Assembly: GCA_014904985.1 (NCBI GenBank)
Contig: MU128930.1
Coordinates: 248,001-312,000, forward strand
DNA length: 64,000 nucleotides
Direction: 5' to 3'
Origin: Hydnum rufescens UP504
Lineage: Eukaryota > Basidiomycota > Agaricomycetes > Cantharellales > Hydnaceae
Positions 1 through 11,773 of this stretch are shown piece after piece (the stretch's first letter is position 1; each line of letters starts with the position of its first letter). The position numbers and the translations under genes were made by a program. The notes beneath the pieces are model-generated. The model was given only the letters and a program-made list of their open reading frames with translations, was not told the DNA's origin and did no database searches.

Positions 1-1809
1 CTTGGACGTCAGGTCAGAATACACAAACCACTCGATCAAGGTGCCCTACCATCGCATTCCTCTCGCCAACACCAGGCACCATCTGGTGTGGAAAGACCCA
101 CGGTGGATTTGGGGATCTTGGATGGTGTTCGGCCTCAGTTGATCCGTCCCGCCCAGAAAGGTTGTCATCATTGACGTGCGGAATCGGGGCAGAAGATGCA
201 GGGGAGGAGGTAATCAATGAGAAAAGTTGGTATGAGAAGGCTTTCAAAGACAGAGAGACATCTGAATATTCATAGGGGGGTGAATTAGGCGTTCGTGAGT
301 AAAGGACTTAACACACACACCAGCGCTCGACTCCCGAAGGCGATTATATACGATGCGTAGATTATAGACGCCTTCCCCAACGCCCTTTACGTGCCGCTCA
401 AAACGATTGACGGTGTCCAGTGCTTCCTCGGCATCCACGTTAAAAGCCGGATGAAACACTTGTGAATAAAACGAAGGACCGGGTGTTGGGGAAGCCGCCA
501 GGAACCCTGGGAGCCTTCTTTTCCATTCCTATCGGTATATGTGTCATACAGGACGGGCCTTGATGCGACTTCGGAAACTCACAATATCGTCCTCACAACC
601 AAGGAAAAACGTGACGACTTCCGCATATCGCGCAAGTGGATGTCGAACGACGCCACCTAGCCAGCGTTCAAGATCTCCGCGCCTTGCCTCCACAAAATCA
701 TCATTGAATCGTCCAGTATACTGTTTTTCTGGAAGCGGTGGAATCGCTATGCCAGGAAGTCGCCGAGACAAGGCTGCGTGCAGAAATACGAATTGTGAAA
801 AGCGACGGTGCACTGTGATATGTGTTGAAGGGGGAGGGAACATGCTAGTAACGGAGTACATTGTATATGCGCCAGTGATCTTCGAGTTGCGCTTTGAGGA
901 TGAGTGCACGATAACCGAAAACGCGGGTATTTTCTCTTGCCAAGAAGGTGGAGTCTATGGGTTTACATTGCCTTCAATAGGATGAACGTCTAAGCTGGAC
1001 GAAGGGACAAACAATGCTAACCTCGACAAAGTAGCGTTCCGTTTCTTTAGGCATTTTTGGATTCCCTCCAGGATCGGAGGTGCGTCCTTCGCTTTCCTCA
1101 CTTCGCTCTGAGTCTTCAGACGAGGTTCGTAATGTGCCCTGTTTCCACTGTGGAGTTCTTCGCGAGCACCATTCAGCACCCAGTCCTCTGTCCCAGTAAC
1201 GACGAAACTTGAGAAACGATTCAGGCTCTTGCCTCCTAAAAGGTTGGCGCGTAGATCGAAAAGTCCGAATCCGGTGGGGTGGACTGTTAAAGGGGGAAGA
1301 GGTAGCTTGAATTGCTGGGGAATTACTGATTCATCGTGGGAGTGTTGCATCTCTGATGCTCTAGAGAGAACAGATGGTGGAGGGGACACTGGACTCAAAA
1401 GAACCTCGGGCGACATTTCCAGACTAACCGTGAGGACGTAGCATTTTCGAGGGAGAAGCCCCATAGAAAGGACATCACTGGAAGAGGCATCCATACGCTT
1501 GGCTAGGCTCCATCCTTCCATGACATCTTCCATCAAGATGACTATTTTTTCTCCACTTCGAACAGAGCTGCAGAGCAACATGCATTTGAGCCATGGCGTT
1601 TGTAAATAACCCTCGCAAGGAGCCTCACAGTTCGCTCGACAGCGAGTCTCCCTTAAAGTCATGCAATACTCGTGCAGGCTTGCCGTCAGTGGGGATCCAA
1701 TTCTCCTCTGAGCTGTTGTCTTCCTCAGTGTTTTTTCGTCCCAGATGACCCGTCCACGCCGTTGAAGAGTTGATCCCGCATCAAAGGTCGCACGTGGAGT
1801 ATCTTCCAT
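1..1809 (-). CDS. SH3-PX-BAR sorting nexin (SNX9-like), C-terminus cut by window edge
   Basis: Likely couples membrane curvature to phosphoinositide binding in endocytic or endosomal sorting. Seen: an SH3 C-terminal half (SGEKIVILMEDV, EGWSLAKRMD, GLLPRKCYVL) at about 1430-1560; a family-typical linker FDLRANLLGGKSLNRFSSF at about 1180-1270; a PX domain at about 540-940 with the phosphoinositide-binding stretch HRRFSQF and the PLPEKQY loop; then a WASP-binding/BAR-type segment (VFHPAFNVDAEEALDTVNRF, AFSYQLFSLITS) from 460 to the edge. A 54 nt GT-AG intron joins the PX end (GCEDDI) in frame to EWKRRLPGF. The N-terminal half of the SH3 needs an intron near 1600-1640 that I could not phase. The ATG at 1809 is the first in frame. 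Family assignment is from remembered domain order; I saw no lesion. Confidence 0.75.
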
Positions 1810-1986
1810 TGTTTATGAAGAAGTCGTCGTCGGCAGTTGCAGTGGCTGTGCTGGCTATGTTCGGAAACTCTTATATAATCCACATCCTCGGAGAGTGCCG
1901 AACACTTTACCTCCGCCTCAGGCTCGCTCTTGTTTCTTGCCCATTAACCGCAGGCGGGAATAATCGCGCCCTTCTACGCGACCACC
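1810..1986. promoter_or_regulatory. divergent intergenic region between sorting nexin and Sec2-like gene
   Basis: About 180 bp separate two genes transcribed outward. It must hold both core promoters. A TATATAA-like stretch lies at 1870-1877; I see no other clear motif. Confidence 0.35.
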
Positions 1987-4858
1987 ATGGCCAGGGAATT
2001 GTCTTCTCCTGAGGGCACGACAGAGGTCCAGAGGACACAGCATCATGATGATGACAATCCTCAAGCTCAACTTATCGCCTCGCTTCGGTCGCAAATTGGA
2101 GATTTGCTAAACCAAGTGAACCAGCTAAACGGCAAACTCGTTCAATCCTATGATCGTGTCTCTGATCTAGAAGATACCCTACACGTTACATCCTCGAATC
2201 TTCGCTCCACTACGCTGCAAATTTCCCAGCTTGAAATCGAACGTGCCCAGCATCTCTCTGCCCTCAACACCGGCCTACTAGTGGAGAAAAGTACCATTAC
2301 AGCCGAACTAACGCGCCTCATGGAGCGTGTTACGGAGGAAACAGCACAACGGGGTCAGGCGGAGAGCGCCAAGGACGAGATAGAAAAAGACCTGGATGAT
2401 TTGAGCGCCAACCTGTTCGCTCAAGCTAACACCATGGTCGCCGAGGCTCGATATGCCCGTTCTCTTAGTGAACGAAAGGCGGAGGAGGCTGAGGAGGCGT
2501 TGAAGGGCACGGAAGAGGCTATCAGCCTCATGCAGGTTCGAATGCAACTTCTTCGTGACGAAAAGGAGCGTTGTGAGCGAGAAACGGAAGCGATGCATGA
2601 ATTAATGGGCAAAGGCAAGTGGGTCCTTCGAGACAGGTCCACGGATGTCATGTCGCCGCCGCCGCGGCTGTCTGCATCGACTGTCCCACATCACGAATTT
2701 CTACTTTTCCTTTCGCACGTTCGGGCCTTGCGCACCTCAGGGGACCAGATCCCGGCCCTTGCCTCACTCCTGCAATTACCTTTCATAGCACGTTTGCAGG
2801 CTGAGGACTCGTGGGTTCAGCTTGACATTCTATGTTGAACCCGAAGGCTGAGGATGCTTTTCTAGGGACCCAACTCTTCGCCTCGACCTCGCCCCGTCCT
2901 TAAATTGGTTGACGAGACGGTCGGTGCTGTCCGCGATCCATTCAGGCCAACTTATTGTTGAACCCGTCGCCTCTCACCGCCTGCATCTCGATCCGTCATT
3001 GGCGACATCCATCCTTTCACCGTCCTCCATCCATGACCTCACCTGTGCTCTGTGTGGGAAGCAGCTCTTTCCCGTTTCGGTTGATTCCTCTAGACCTCGT
3101 CCACACCTCGGCCATCAAAGCTCTGCTTCATGGGTCTCTACATCACGTTTCATTAAATCGCAATTATCAACGCCATCTTCTCCACGCACGACACCTTCCA
3201 CGGATTCCCTTACCCCCGTCATTGCACCCCCGCAAACCTACGTGTTTAGACTGGCCCTTCCCCCTCCAACCACCCCGACTAATGGACCCCCCAAAAGTAC
3301 ACCGATGTATCCACTCTGTCACGACGGTTTCTGCCTTATTCGGCTGCGTTCAACGTGTGAGCTATGGCAGTTTGTGCGCATCAGTTTGATCGAACACGTC
3401 TGGAACGAACCACGTCCACCACCGCCCAAAATCCCCCGTTCTCATTCTGACAGCCTTGAAAATGGTCACGCCACTGCCGCGACGACTCCTACGGGATCAT
3501 TTCCCCCTGCGGTACCGCCGCGAAGGAACGTTGCTGCTCGAGTGGGAAATCTGTGGGGCATGGGCATAGGCGCTTTAAGCCGGGAGAAATCCGCAAGTCG
3601 TGGGGCAACGCCACCCCCTGAACCCGAAATGGAGAAGAGACGTCTTCCTCCTCCATACCCTCGCACGTCGTCTCCAACCATTTCAAGACGGGAGAGTATT
3701 GAGAGTAACTCTTTACCGAAGCCGCCTTTACCCCCTCGACGTCGTCCCACCAATGAGGTGCATGCCTCCCCCTCCCCCGCAAAATCTGCTCGTGATCGGA
3801 CTCCCGAGCCCGATACTCCGACCAAAGTCGGAGGTGTGCTCCAAAATCTCTTCGGAAGTGAGTCGGACGTGCCGTCAGACAAAACCACAATATTAGAGGA
3901 AGGAGCGTCTCTTGTGGGTTCGGATGCTGCGACGGTCGTTGCTAAACCCGAGAATTCAGGGCTTCTTACGCCTCGATCGGAGCAGTCTGATGGATTCGAG
4001 ACACCTCCCGAACAGATGCATGGTATAGAGCCTCCGGCCGAATCGTCTCCCCAAGCTGGTCCTGCGCCGGATCCTGCCCATCTATTTGTGGCTAACACGC
4101 AGCTCCCGGTACCGAGACCAATTTCCCAGGCTGCTGATGTCGATTCCGGGCGCCAGGATGCAGAACGGAATCTACCCTCGATGGCGGCGGCCAATGAAGA
4201 GGAAGCATTATCTAGCCCTGAGAAATCGAACGTTCCTGAATCTCCACAGGTGAGGGTGCCACCGTCACCACCCTTGGTTACCACCAACGCCTCTCCGCGA
4301 CCACCCCCACCACTCCCACGTCGTGCGGCTGCACGCGAAAGACCAATGTCAATGCTCAAGTCTCCATGTAGAAAATGGCTTGGCTGTTCCATCGAGATCA
4401 GTGTCACCAGCGCCTGTCGTGGAGGTCGAAGGTCCCAAACGCGAGCCTGCCCCAGCAGAACAAGACCAAATAGAACGAGAAGACCGAAGAATTTGTGAAG
4501 CCCACTCTTGACCCCATTGTTTCTGAGGCAACTACCGTGGCGACGATAGACGAGGCGGACGACACCAACTCTCAAAGCAGAACGAACTCTCTGTCTCCTG
4601 AAAGTTCAGAGCTCCACTCCGCGGAGACTTCTACCGTCAAATTGATACTCTGAGTCCAGTGGCGAGGAACAGGACCCAGACATCAATCTGGTCAACTCCA
4701 CTCTGGATCCGGAATCCACTTCACCACCTAGTGCTATCAAAGGCGAAGGAGCTCACGGGGAAACGTGGGAGGAAAAACAGTGGCGAGAGCTGGTGCGCTT
4801 GCGCGAGGATATGTTTTGGGCTAGAATTGGCGGTTCGCGGGCTACTGTGGCATCTTGA
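1987..4858 (+). CDS. Sec2-like Rab guanine nucleotide exchange factor (Rabin8/Sec2p family), frame-broken near the C-terminus
   Basis: Expected to activate Sec4/Rab8-type GTPases on post-Golgi secretory vesicles. Seen: a long N-terminal coiled coil (about residues 25-210) ending in the Sec2p signature LSANLFAQANTMVAEAR, then RFIARLQ-type helix, a Cys pair in LTCALCGK and a Ser/Pro-rich tail. A 55 nt GT-AG intron (2811-2865) joins ...QAEDS to DPTLRLDLAPSLNWL in frame. From about 4360 the continuous product moves through all three frames (breaks near 4365, 4490 and 4640) before a clean end EEKQWRELVRLREDMFWARI and a stop at 4856-4858. The lack of other decay suggests sequencing indels rather than a dead gene, but I cannot prove this. 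Confidence 0.8.
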
Positions 4859-5223
4859 TTCTGCTATTGGACTTGTAAATTATTTGCCCTCTTTCCCGGT
4901 TTTTATTGATCGATAATAGATATCATATTCGAACAGCTGCATATATTCTAGGTCACTTATATCTCTAGGGGAAGGGTACGAGGTATTCGCAATTACTGAT
5001 CATGAAGTCTTTGCCGGTAATTGCCTTTCTCAAATCGGTGGGCTCTACACTCCCATCATCCAAGGGTGCGACACCACAGCATATCGTTTCCCCTTTTATT
5101 ACCGTGCGCCTTTCCAGTGAATATCCGGGTCCCCACCTTCATTAACGTTTCTTACAGTTGATCGAGAGGCGACAATACGAAATATACTGTCGATCGGCAG
5201 ATAGGATAGGATATCTTACCCAG
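4859..5223. other. intergenic region, no gene seen
   Basis: AT-rich 3' flank of the Sec2-like gene and 5' flank of the next gene. No long reading frame or recognisable element. Confidence 0.5.
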
Positions 5224-6450
5224 ATGTCAGGCATGCCTCAGTCACAGTCGGCGCTTGGAGCGTCAGGAATGGGAAATAGGGACTTGGATCCCCGGCGACT
5301 GGATCGTCTGATCGCTATCCTCATAATCCCGCCCGTACGGGTAAGACTGCGCCGTCCCAGAGCAGCGTTAATGCTCATCTCATACTATGCCAGGCCATCC
5401 AACCGCTGGTGAATATGTTGATAGTGATAGTATCAGTATTCTTGGTCCACCGCCCTCATACAGCCCGTATCCCAATCAAGACCCCTCTGCTAGTCGGAGA
5501 GATTCGCTCTATCCTCCAAGTGATCAGAAACCTCAATCCATGAGTGGTTCGCATCAACTCGCCGGCGGATACCCGGCCCCTGTGCGCCAGCCTTCTGCTG
5601 GATATATTCTCCGGCACCGCCATCTCGTGGTGGGCCTATGCACCCCTTGCATCAGCCTCCCATGCGGATATCCTGCTCCTTCGCTCACCCTCCTGCCGGA
5701 TTTACTGCATCAGCACACCATCAATTCTCCAGACCTTCGGCCCCCTACATCAAGCTCCCAGTGATTATCACGTTCATGAACATCGACACCCAGGTGGATA
5801 TGAGCCACCTCCAACTGCCCCACTTGAACATCATCCTGGCGGGCCATATAAACCGCCCCCTGGCCCACCCCCTGGTCCGCCTGTCGCTTCATATAACCCC
5901 CGGCCAGTCCTTATCCGCCACCTCCTGGTGCGCTGCCATATGGCCCGCCGCACGATAAGGCATCTTTGAATCAATATTCCCCGGGATACGGACCGCCTCA
6001 CGGCTTCCCTGAGGGTCATACGACCTTTCCAGGCCGCTATCCCGAGTATCACAATCCTGGAGGTCATCATGGGGGTAAGAAGTACAAGAAGCACAAGAGC
6101 AGGTCGAGTTCTGGGTCGAGCTCAGATTCGGATTCTTCTCACAGCACTGGGAAGAAAGGTAAAAAGTTCAAGAAGATGATGAATTGGGCAACTCGTGAGT
6201 TCGGGGGAGGTCATAATCAGCCTTGATATGGTCCATGGAGGAGGCTATGGAGCGCCTGCGCCCTCGGGATACCCTAGTGGACCATCTCATTACAGTCCAA
6301 CTCACGGCGGACCGTCAGCCTTCCCAGGTGTTTCTCCGGGATATGGCCACCTGAGTCCAAGCCTATGCTCACGATGCTTACGTGCCTCCTCCTGGACCTC
6401 CTCGTCATCAATCACCATACCCCCCTTATAATGGTGGAGGACATCACCAT
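5224..6450 (+). CDS. Pro/Gly/Tyr/His-rich low-complexity protein, reading frame broken
   Basis: No catalytic domain is recognised. The start ATG at 5224 (MSGMPQSQSALG) is the first plausible one. Later pieces show PPxY-like Pro/Tyr runs (GPPPSYSPYPNQ, YKPPPGPPPGPP, YSPGYGPPHGFP), then a basic-serine stretch at about 6070-6190 (GKKYKKHKSRSSSGSSSDSD, KKGKKFKKMMNW), then more Gly/Tyr/Pro repeats. The composition is continuous but switches frame several times (about 5600, 5760, 5960 and 6225). Either introns I could not place or single-base indels explain this; the neighbouring Sec2 tail has the same problem. Function unknown; the composition suits a disordered scaffold. Confidence 0.5.
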
Positions 6451-7082
6451 TACTAGTGAAGCGGGAAAAGTTTTTTTTCAGGGAATTCTCATGGAAATGT
6501 GTATTAAAGCCCTACCAGTGTTTGTATGTACGAAGCTGGGTTGTGATCTGATCAATGTGGAATTAATGATGAAGCCTTGAATGAGTAAAGTTTCAGGTAT
6601 TCAGATCCACAAAACTTGCCATGATGAGAGCATCAAACAAATGCAAAGATGGATAAAACCTGGCTAAGTGCAGTGTAAGTCTGATTGAGTCTAGTAAATC
6701 TGGAAAACACAGGATGGGGGGTGAGGGGAGTTCTTCAGCTGTCAGAAAAGAACACTTCTTAGTTGGGACAGGGTAAGGAACCTAGGGCTCATGCTCCAAC
6801 TGTGTATGGCTGTAGAGATGTAGGCTTAGGAGAGAGAGAGGTTGGAGCAGATGGAAGCTTTGAAAAGCTCACAAGACTTGATCAACTGGTAACAGATTGG
6901 GTGGAAGTCCTAGCTCTTCCATGGGTTTTTTCACAGATCCCTTGCAGACCTCCTTTCAATGCATGCAGTCCCAGCAAACCACAACTTGAAAATTTCAGAG
7001 AGAAAAGCCACTTGAAGCTCCCCTGAACCTTCACATGAACCACCATCCAGGGGGACCCATGTACTGTAATCTCATTCTTCCA
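6451..7082. other. intergenic region between convergent genes, no gene seen
   Basis: Short frames only, none with recognisable content. It separates the 3' end of the Pro/Gly-rich gene from the 3' end of the NACHT-WD40 gene. Confidence 0.45.
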
Positions 7083-10000
7083 CTAAACTTGGTCAGGTAC
7101 AGCAAGAATTATCACATGCCCATCCCTACATCCAACTGCAATCCGAGTTTGTGCCTGCACACTTGACACCAGAATGCGAGTGCTGGGAGAATAATGTGGA
7201 GGAATGTAGCAGACATGTCTGACCCAATGATCTTCCCCCTGTTCCACTTGTATCCAGTGATCATGAAGACTCCAAATGAGGGGTGTTAAGCCCACAATGG
7301 ACCTATGGGCTGCCATGGAGGATCTGAAGAATAGTTGTTGAGGAGGCTGGGTAGTCAAATCCCACATGAGGACCTCTGCATCTGTACATGACATCAAAGC
7401 ACCACCATCAAAGGAAAATGTGACACCTGTAACTGAACTGGAATGGCCTCCCAGGTTTTTTCCCATGGGTACACCAGATATGGCATCCCACAACCATAGG
7501 GTGTGATCATCTGAGCCTGATGCCAGGCGCACTCCATTAGGTGAGAATGCAACAGTCCTAACCCGATTTGAATGGCCTTCCAGTTTTGCAATGGGTGTCC
7601 CAGTTCTGGCATCCCACAATTGCACAGTATGATCATTTGAAGCTGATGCCAGGCGCAATCCAGAAGGTGAAAAGTCAATGGTGGTGATCAAATCAGAATG
7701 TCCCTCCAGTTGTGCAATGGGTGTGGGTGTGGCAGGGACAGCATCCCACAACCATAGAGTACCATCATTGGAACCTGATGCCAGGCACAATCCATTAGGT
7801 GAAAATGTGATGATCCTGACAGGATGAGAATGGGATTCCAGTGATGCCATGGATGTTCTGGATCTGATATCCCACAACACTAGGGTGCCATCATGGTAGC
7901 CTGATGCCAGGTGCAATTTGTCAGGGGAAAATGCAATAGTTGTAACTGAACCAGAATGGCCCCCTAATTTTGCAAGAGGCATGCCAGACTTGGCATCCCA
8001 CAACCATATGGAACCATCTAAGGAGTCTGATGCACCTGATGCAAGGGACAGTCCATCAGGTGAAAATACAATGGTTGAAATTGGATGAGAATGACACTCC
8101 AGTTTTGAATTGGAGGCCCCAGAAGTGGCATCCCACATCCGTAGGGTACCATCACGGGAGGCTGATATCAAGGCATGATCCATCAGGTGAAAATGCAATA
8201 CTGTTAACCCCATCTGAATGGCCTTCCAGCTTTGCAACAGGCACACCAGATACAGCATCCCACAGCTGTAGGGCATCATCATTGGCATAAGCTGAAGCCA
8301 GGAACAACCCATCAGGTGAAAATGTAAGGCTAGTAAGCAAACTAGGCTGGTCTGCCAAGTTTACAATGCATGCACCAGACATGACATCCCACAGCTGTAG
8401 GGTACAATGGTGGGAGTGACCTGAAGCCAGGTACAATCCATCAGGTGAAAATGCAACAGTATCAACATAATCAAAATTCCCTTGCAATCTTCCAATGGGT
8501 GTGCCAGATATAGCATTCCACAATGGTAGAGTGCCATGATTGGAGGAAGCTGATGCCAGGTGCAATCCATTGGGGGAAAATGCAATGGGCATGCCAGACA
8601 CATGAAACTCTGGGTCATCATCATCTGTAACCCAGTCTACCTGATGGGAGTAAGCTTCCAAGATTGCAATGCACATGCCAGACTGGGCATCCCACAACCA
8701 TAGGGCACCATTTTTGGAAGCTGATGCCAGGCACAATCCATTGGGTGAAAAGACAACAGTCATAACACAATCTGAATGGCCTTCCAGTCTTGCAATGGGT
8801 GCACCAGACATAGCATCCCACAACCGTACAGTGTGATCAGCAGAGGCTGATGCCAGGCACAATCCATCAGGTGAAAATGTGACAGTGATAACTGAATGAG
8901 AATGGCCTTCCAGTGTTGCAATGAGTACACCAGATACAGCATCCCACAAGCGAAGGGAACCACGGGAAGCTGATGCCAGGTGCAATCCATCAGGGGAAAA
9001 CACAACACTCCTGACTGGTTCACAATCTTGCAGTTCTGCAATAGACATGCCAGATATGGCATCCCATAACCGTACAGTCCAATCCCTGGAACCCGATGCC
9101 AGGTGCAATCCATCAGGTGAAAATGCAACAGTCAAAACCGAATGATAATGGCCAATTAGAGTGCTCAAGTTCCGTGACCATTCAGATTCCACACCTTGGA
9201 GCACTCTGATAGAATCCTTTCGCTCCTGGAAATACACCTTGTACAGCACCGTGTTGCAAGGTGTGAACGGTAATGCAGAATGATACACATGCAACGCGCT
9301 CCCTCTTATGACTTCTCCGTGAGCAAGAATGAATCGATAGGCATCGGAGAGCATTGTCACTAGAATCAACTCGCATTTTGACCTTATCTGTCATTAGGAT
9401 CATGGGGTGTTTAGCCGCTGCTCCAAGGATCAGTGAGAAATACCCATACCGCCCAGCGATGCGCGTCCTGAATCGAGCTGGCGGCGGTCGAAACACTCCC
9501 AATCAGGCTCATCGCCTCGAGCCACCATAAAATTGATCGCATTGAGAATGCCTCCAGTGCCTCCACCATGCTCTTCTCTTCGGGCTCGACACGCGATAGA
9601 TGTGCCGCCCAATACCGGCATGCATACTGGACCTCCGGTGACAATGCAGCTGCCACTTGCTGCTTCGAATCTGTCTACCTCCTTGTTCAGCAGGGACGAG
9701 TCCAAGATCCCAGCTACATCCCGTTTCAGATGTTTCTTCATAAGTTTGAAGCATCGCATTGCATGCCGAAGTTCTTGTTCTGGCCCTGGGACAATGAGGA
9801 AGTCTCGCATGGAGCATCGCGAAACATCCGTAATAAATTCGTGGAACGAAGGGTGGTAGATGCGGGGTGCCTCGTGAATATCGGATGGTGGGATGATGAC
9901 GGAGTGAAGGTGATACAAGGTAGCTTCAACAACGTGGCTTTCGTACTGGATAAATCGGGCCAGCGAAGACAATGGGAGGGGTTCGCGGAGGAGCACAATG

Positions 10001-11358
10001 CTCCCAACGACAATTTGAAACCGCCTCAAACTCTGTTCACGGTTATCGGATGAAAGTGAGCCGCGGAGCACCCCCATGTAGAGGTTGTCCAGCTGCGAAT
10101 AGGGCATGGCTCCTGCTTCCTGGGCAGACCCGGTGTTAAGTATGAGGTCTAATTGGCCGGGTGGATCTCGCATACGATCGTCACCAATGAATCGGATTGC
10201 AGTAGCCGCATAGATGAATAGCTTCCCGGACTTCTCTACAAGCAAGTTTGACTGGTTCTGTGTTGCCCAATCGGCAGGAATACGAAGGCCCAATTTGCCT
10301 GGGATTTTGGCCAATTCAGTCGAGATGTAAAGACGAATATCTTGTTGAACGAGCGAGGCATCGATATCATGAAGAACCGTCTTTTCTAGGTTCGAGACTC
10401 TGTTGAATATTGAAGATAGGTGAGGTTGCGGGCGACTGGTGATCAGGATGCGTAGGAAAGGTATTTGTATCGCGTGTGAAACACGAGTTGGAGAATCTCT
10501 ACAGCACCTTTTCCTCACACTCGTCGAGAGCGTCAAGGATGATCAGTGTTGGACTCGGGACGGGATTTACTTTGGAAAGGGGTGCCAATATTAATCCCTT
10601 GATTTGATCCAATAGTTTCTTGTGACCGAGTTTCGGATCCTGCCTTAGAGCTTCGACAATGACTGTCCTGAACGCACTATCGGATTGGGCGAGCTCGAAA
10701 GCGAGCGTCGGTAATACGAGCCGCGGGTCCCGTAAGGGTTCATCGCTTCGAGAAAAGAAGAAGCTGGCGCCAAACATGGCTTCCCCCTGGGCTCGTTCAG
10801 CGACCGTGTTAGCTATGGTTGACTTGCCGATGCCAGCCAACCCGTTCAGCCAGTACACTGGCGGTCTTTCACCATTTGCGCTCTCGGCCCACGACAGAAT
10901 TTCCTCCAGTATAGCAACACGAGTGCCCTCGAGACATGAGGATAGGGCGTCCCCACGGCTAGAGTCATGCGCCGCATATCCGGCACGAGGAAGAGACATT
11001 AAAAGCACAGTATCAAGAGATTCTGGCTCATCTGGAAGAGGGTTGAGTACGGGTAAGATCTGGGGCAAGGCACTTACTACTATTGAAGTTGAGATGTATA
11101 TCCCCTCCGCGACCACCCATACCGCCATCTACCCCAGAACCTCCACCCCCAGTATCTGAGGAGAAGCATGAATGGGTATGACGACAAGTGAGTGAAAGGG
11201 CACTCACTGAAAGAGAAATGAGGCTGTTCATGCTGGCGAGAGCGAAACCGAAAGTGAGACGAAAGTGCAACAAAAGGGGAGGGACTTTTGGTCTCTAATT
11301 TTGGTTCACTTTTACTGGACTTCCCCTTTTTCCAAAGGGATTTCATGCAGGATAGCAA
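7083..11358 (-). CDS. NACHT-WD40 NLR-like (STAND) protein, several frame lesions
   Basis: Fungal STAND proteins are proposed non-self or stress sensors: NTP-driven switches with a repeat sensor. Seen from the N-terminus: exon 1 (11208-11358, MKSLWKKGKSSKSEPK), a short Gly-rich exon (11078-11155, ending DIHLNFN) and a main exon from 11031, with GT-AG introns at 11156-11207 and 11032-11077. The NACHT shows a P-loop LNGLAGIGKST (about 10830) and Walker B LIILDALDEC (about 10530), then LITSRPQPHL and a helical linker (YACRYWAAHL; DAYRFILAHGEVI). The C-terminus has about 14 WD40 repeats (7083-9160) of form SPDGLxLASxSxDxTxxLWD. Frame breaks lie near 10495 (two), 9420-9500 and 8172 (one base, inside a WD repeat). 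Product probably 1350-1400 aa if whole. No recognised N-terminal effector domain. Confidence 0.8.
7430..9160 (-). repeat. array of about 14 WD40 repeats, ~126 bp period
   Basis: The DNA repeats are very alike (recurring CCATCAGGTGAAAAT and GATGCCAGGTGCAATCC on the plus strand), more so than needed for WD40 folding. Differences concentrate in the strand-loop residues before LWDA (for example RDWTVR, ADHTVR, KNGALW, NHGTLP, HHCTLQ). Such internally homogenised repeats are known in fungal NLR-like proteins and arise by repeat recombination. Confidence 0.75.
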
Positions 11359-11773
11359 AACTCAGAAGTGAGGCGACTTTTGGAATTGGAGCCGTTTCAC
11401 GGAATTGAGCGGAAGTGGCTCTTTTGCTTCACTTTTGCCAAGTAAGCCTGCCAGTTTTGCTTCACTCTCATTTTTCACATTCACTCCACTTTTGCTCCAC
11501 ATTCACCAGCATTAACACCCTAATATAGATGATTTGCCATCATAATCTACAGCAAAGATGACCACCCCTATCAAGATCAGCAGGATAGATTCGCTCGCCG
11601 ATTTCGAGGTTGGAGAAGCAACAGGGGTACCGTCCGATTGCTAGATATCGAATTGTGATCTAGGTCAGCAGGCGAGCTTGGAGGTTTGCAACAAATGATC
11701 GATTCGTAGTGTGAGAATTCGACCTTCGCAGACCTGTCACAGAAAGTGTCACATTGAGTGTTGAGACTCGAAG
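11359..11773. promoter_or_regulatory. divergent intergenic region, pyrimidine-biased direct repeats
   Basis: It separates the NLR-like gene (-) from the oxidoreductase (+). The stretch 11410-11505 repeats variants of TTTTGCTTCAC and CACTTTTGC several times on the plus strand. It must hold both promoters; no TATA box stands out. Confidence 0.35.

Noticed and set aside
3466..4575. Long minus-strand frame (369 codons) opposite the Sec2-like gene
   Set aside because: Shadow of a Pro/Ser-rich coding region on the other strand; no family features.
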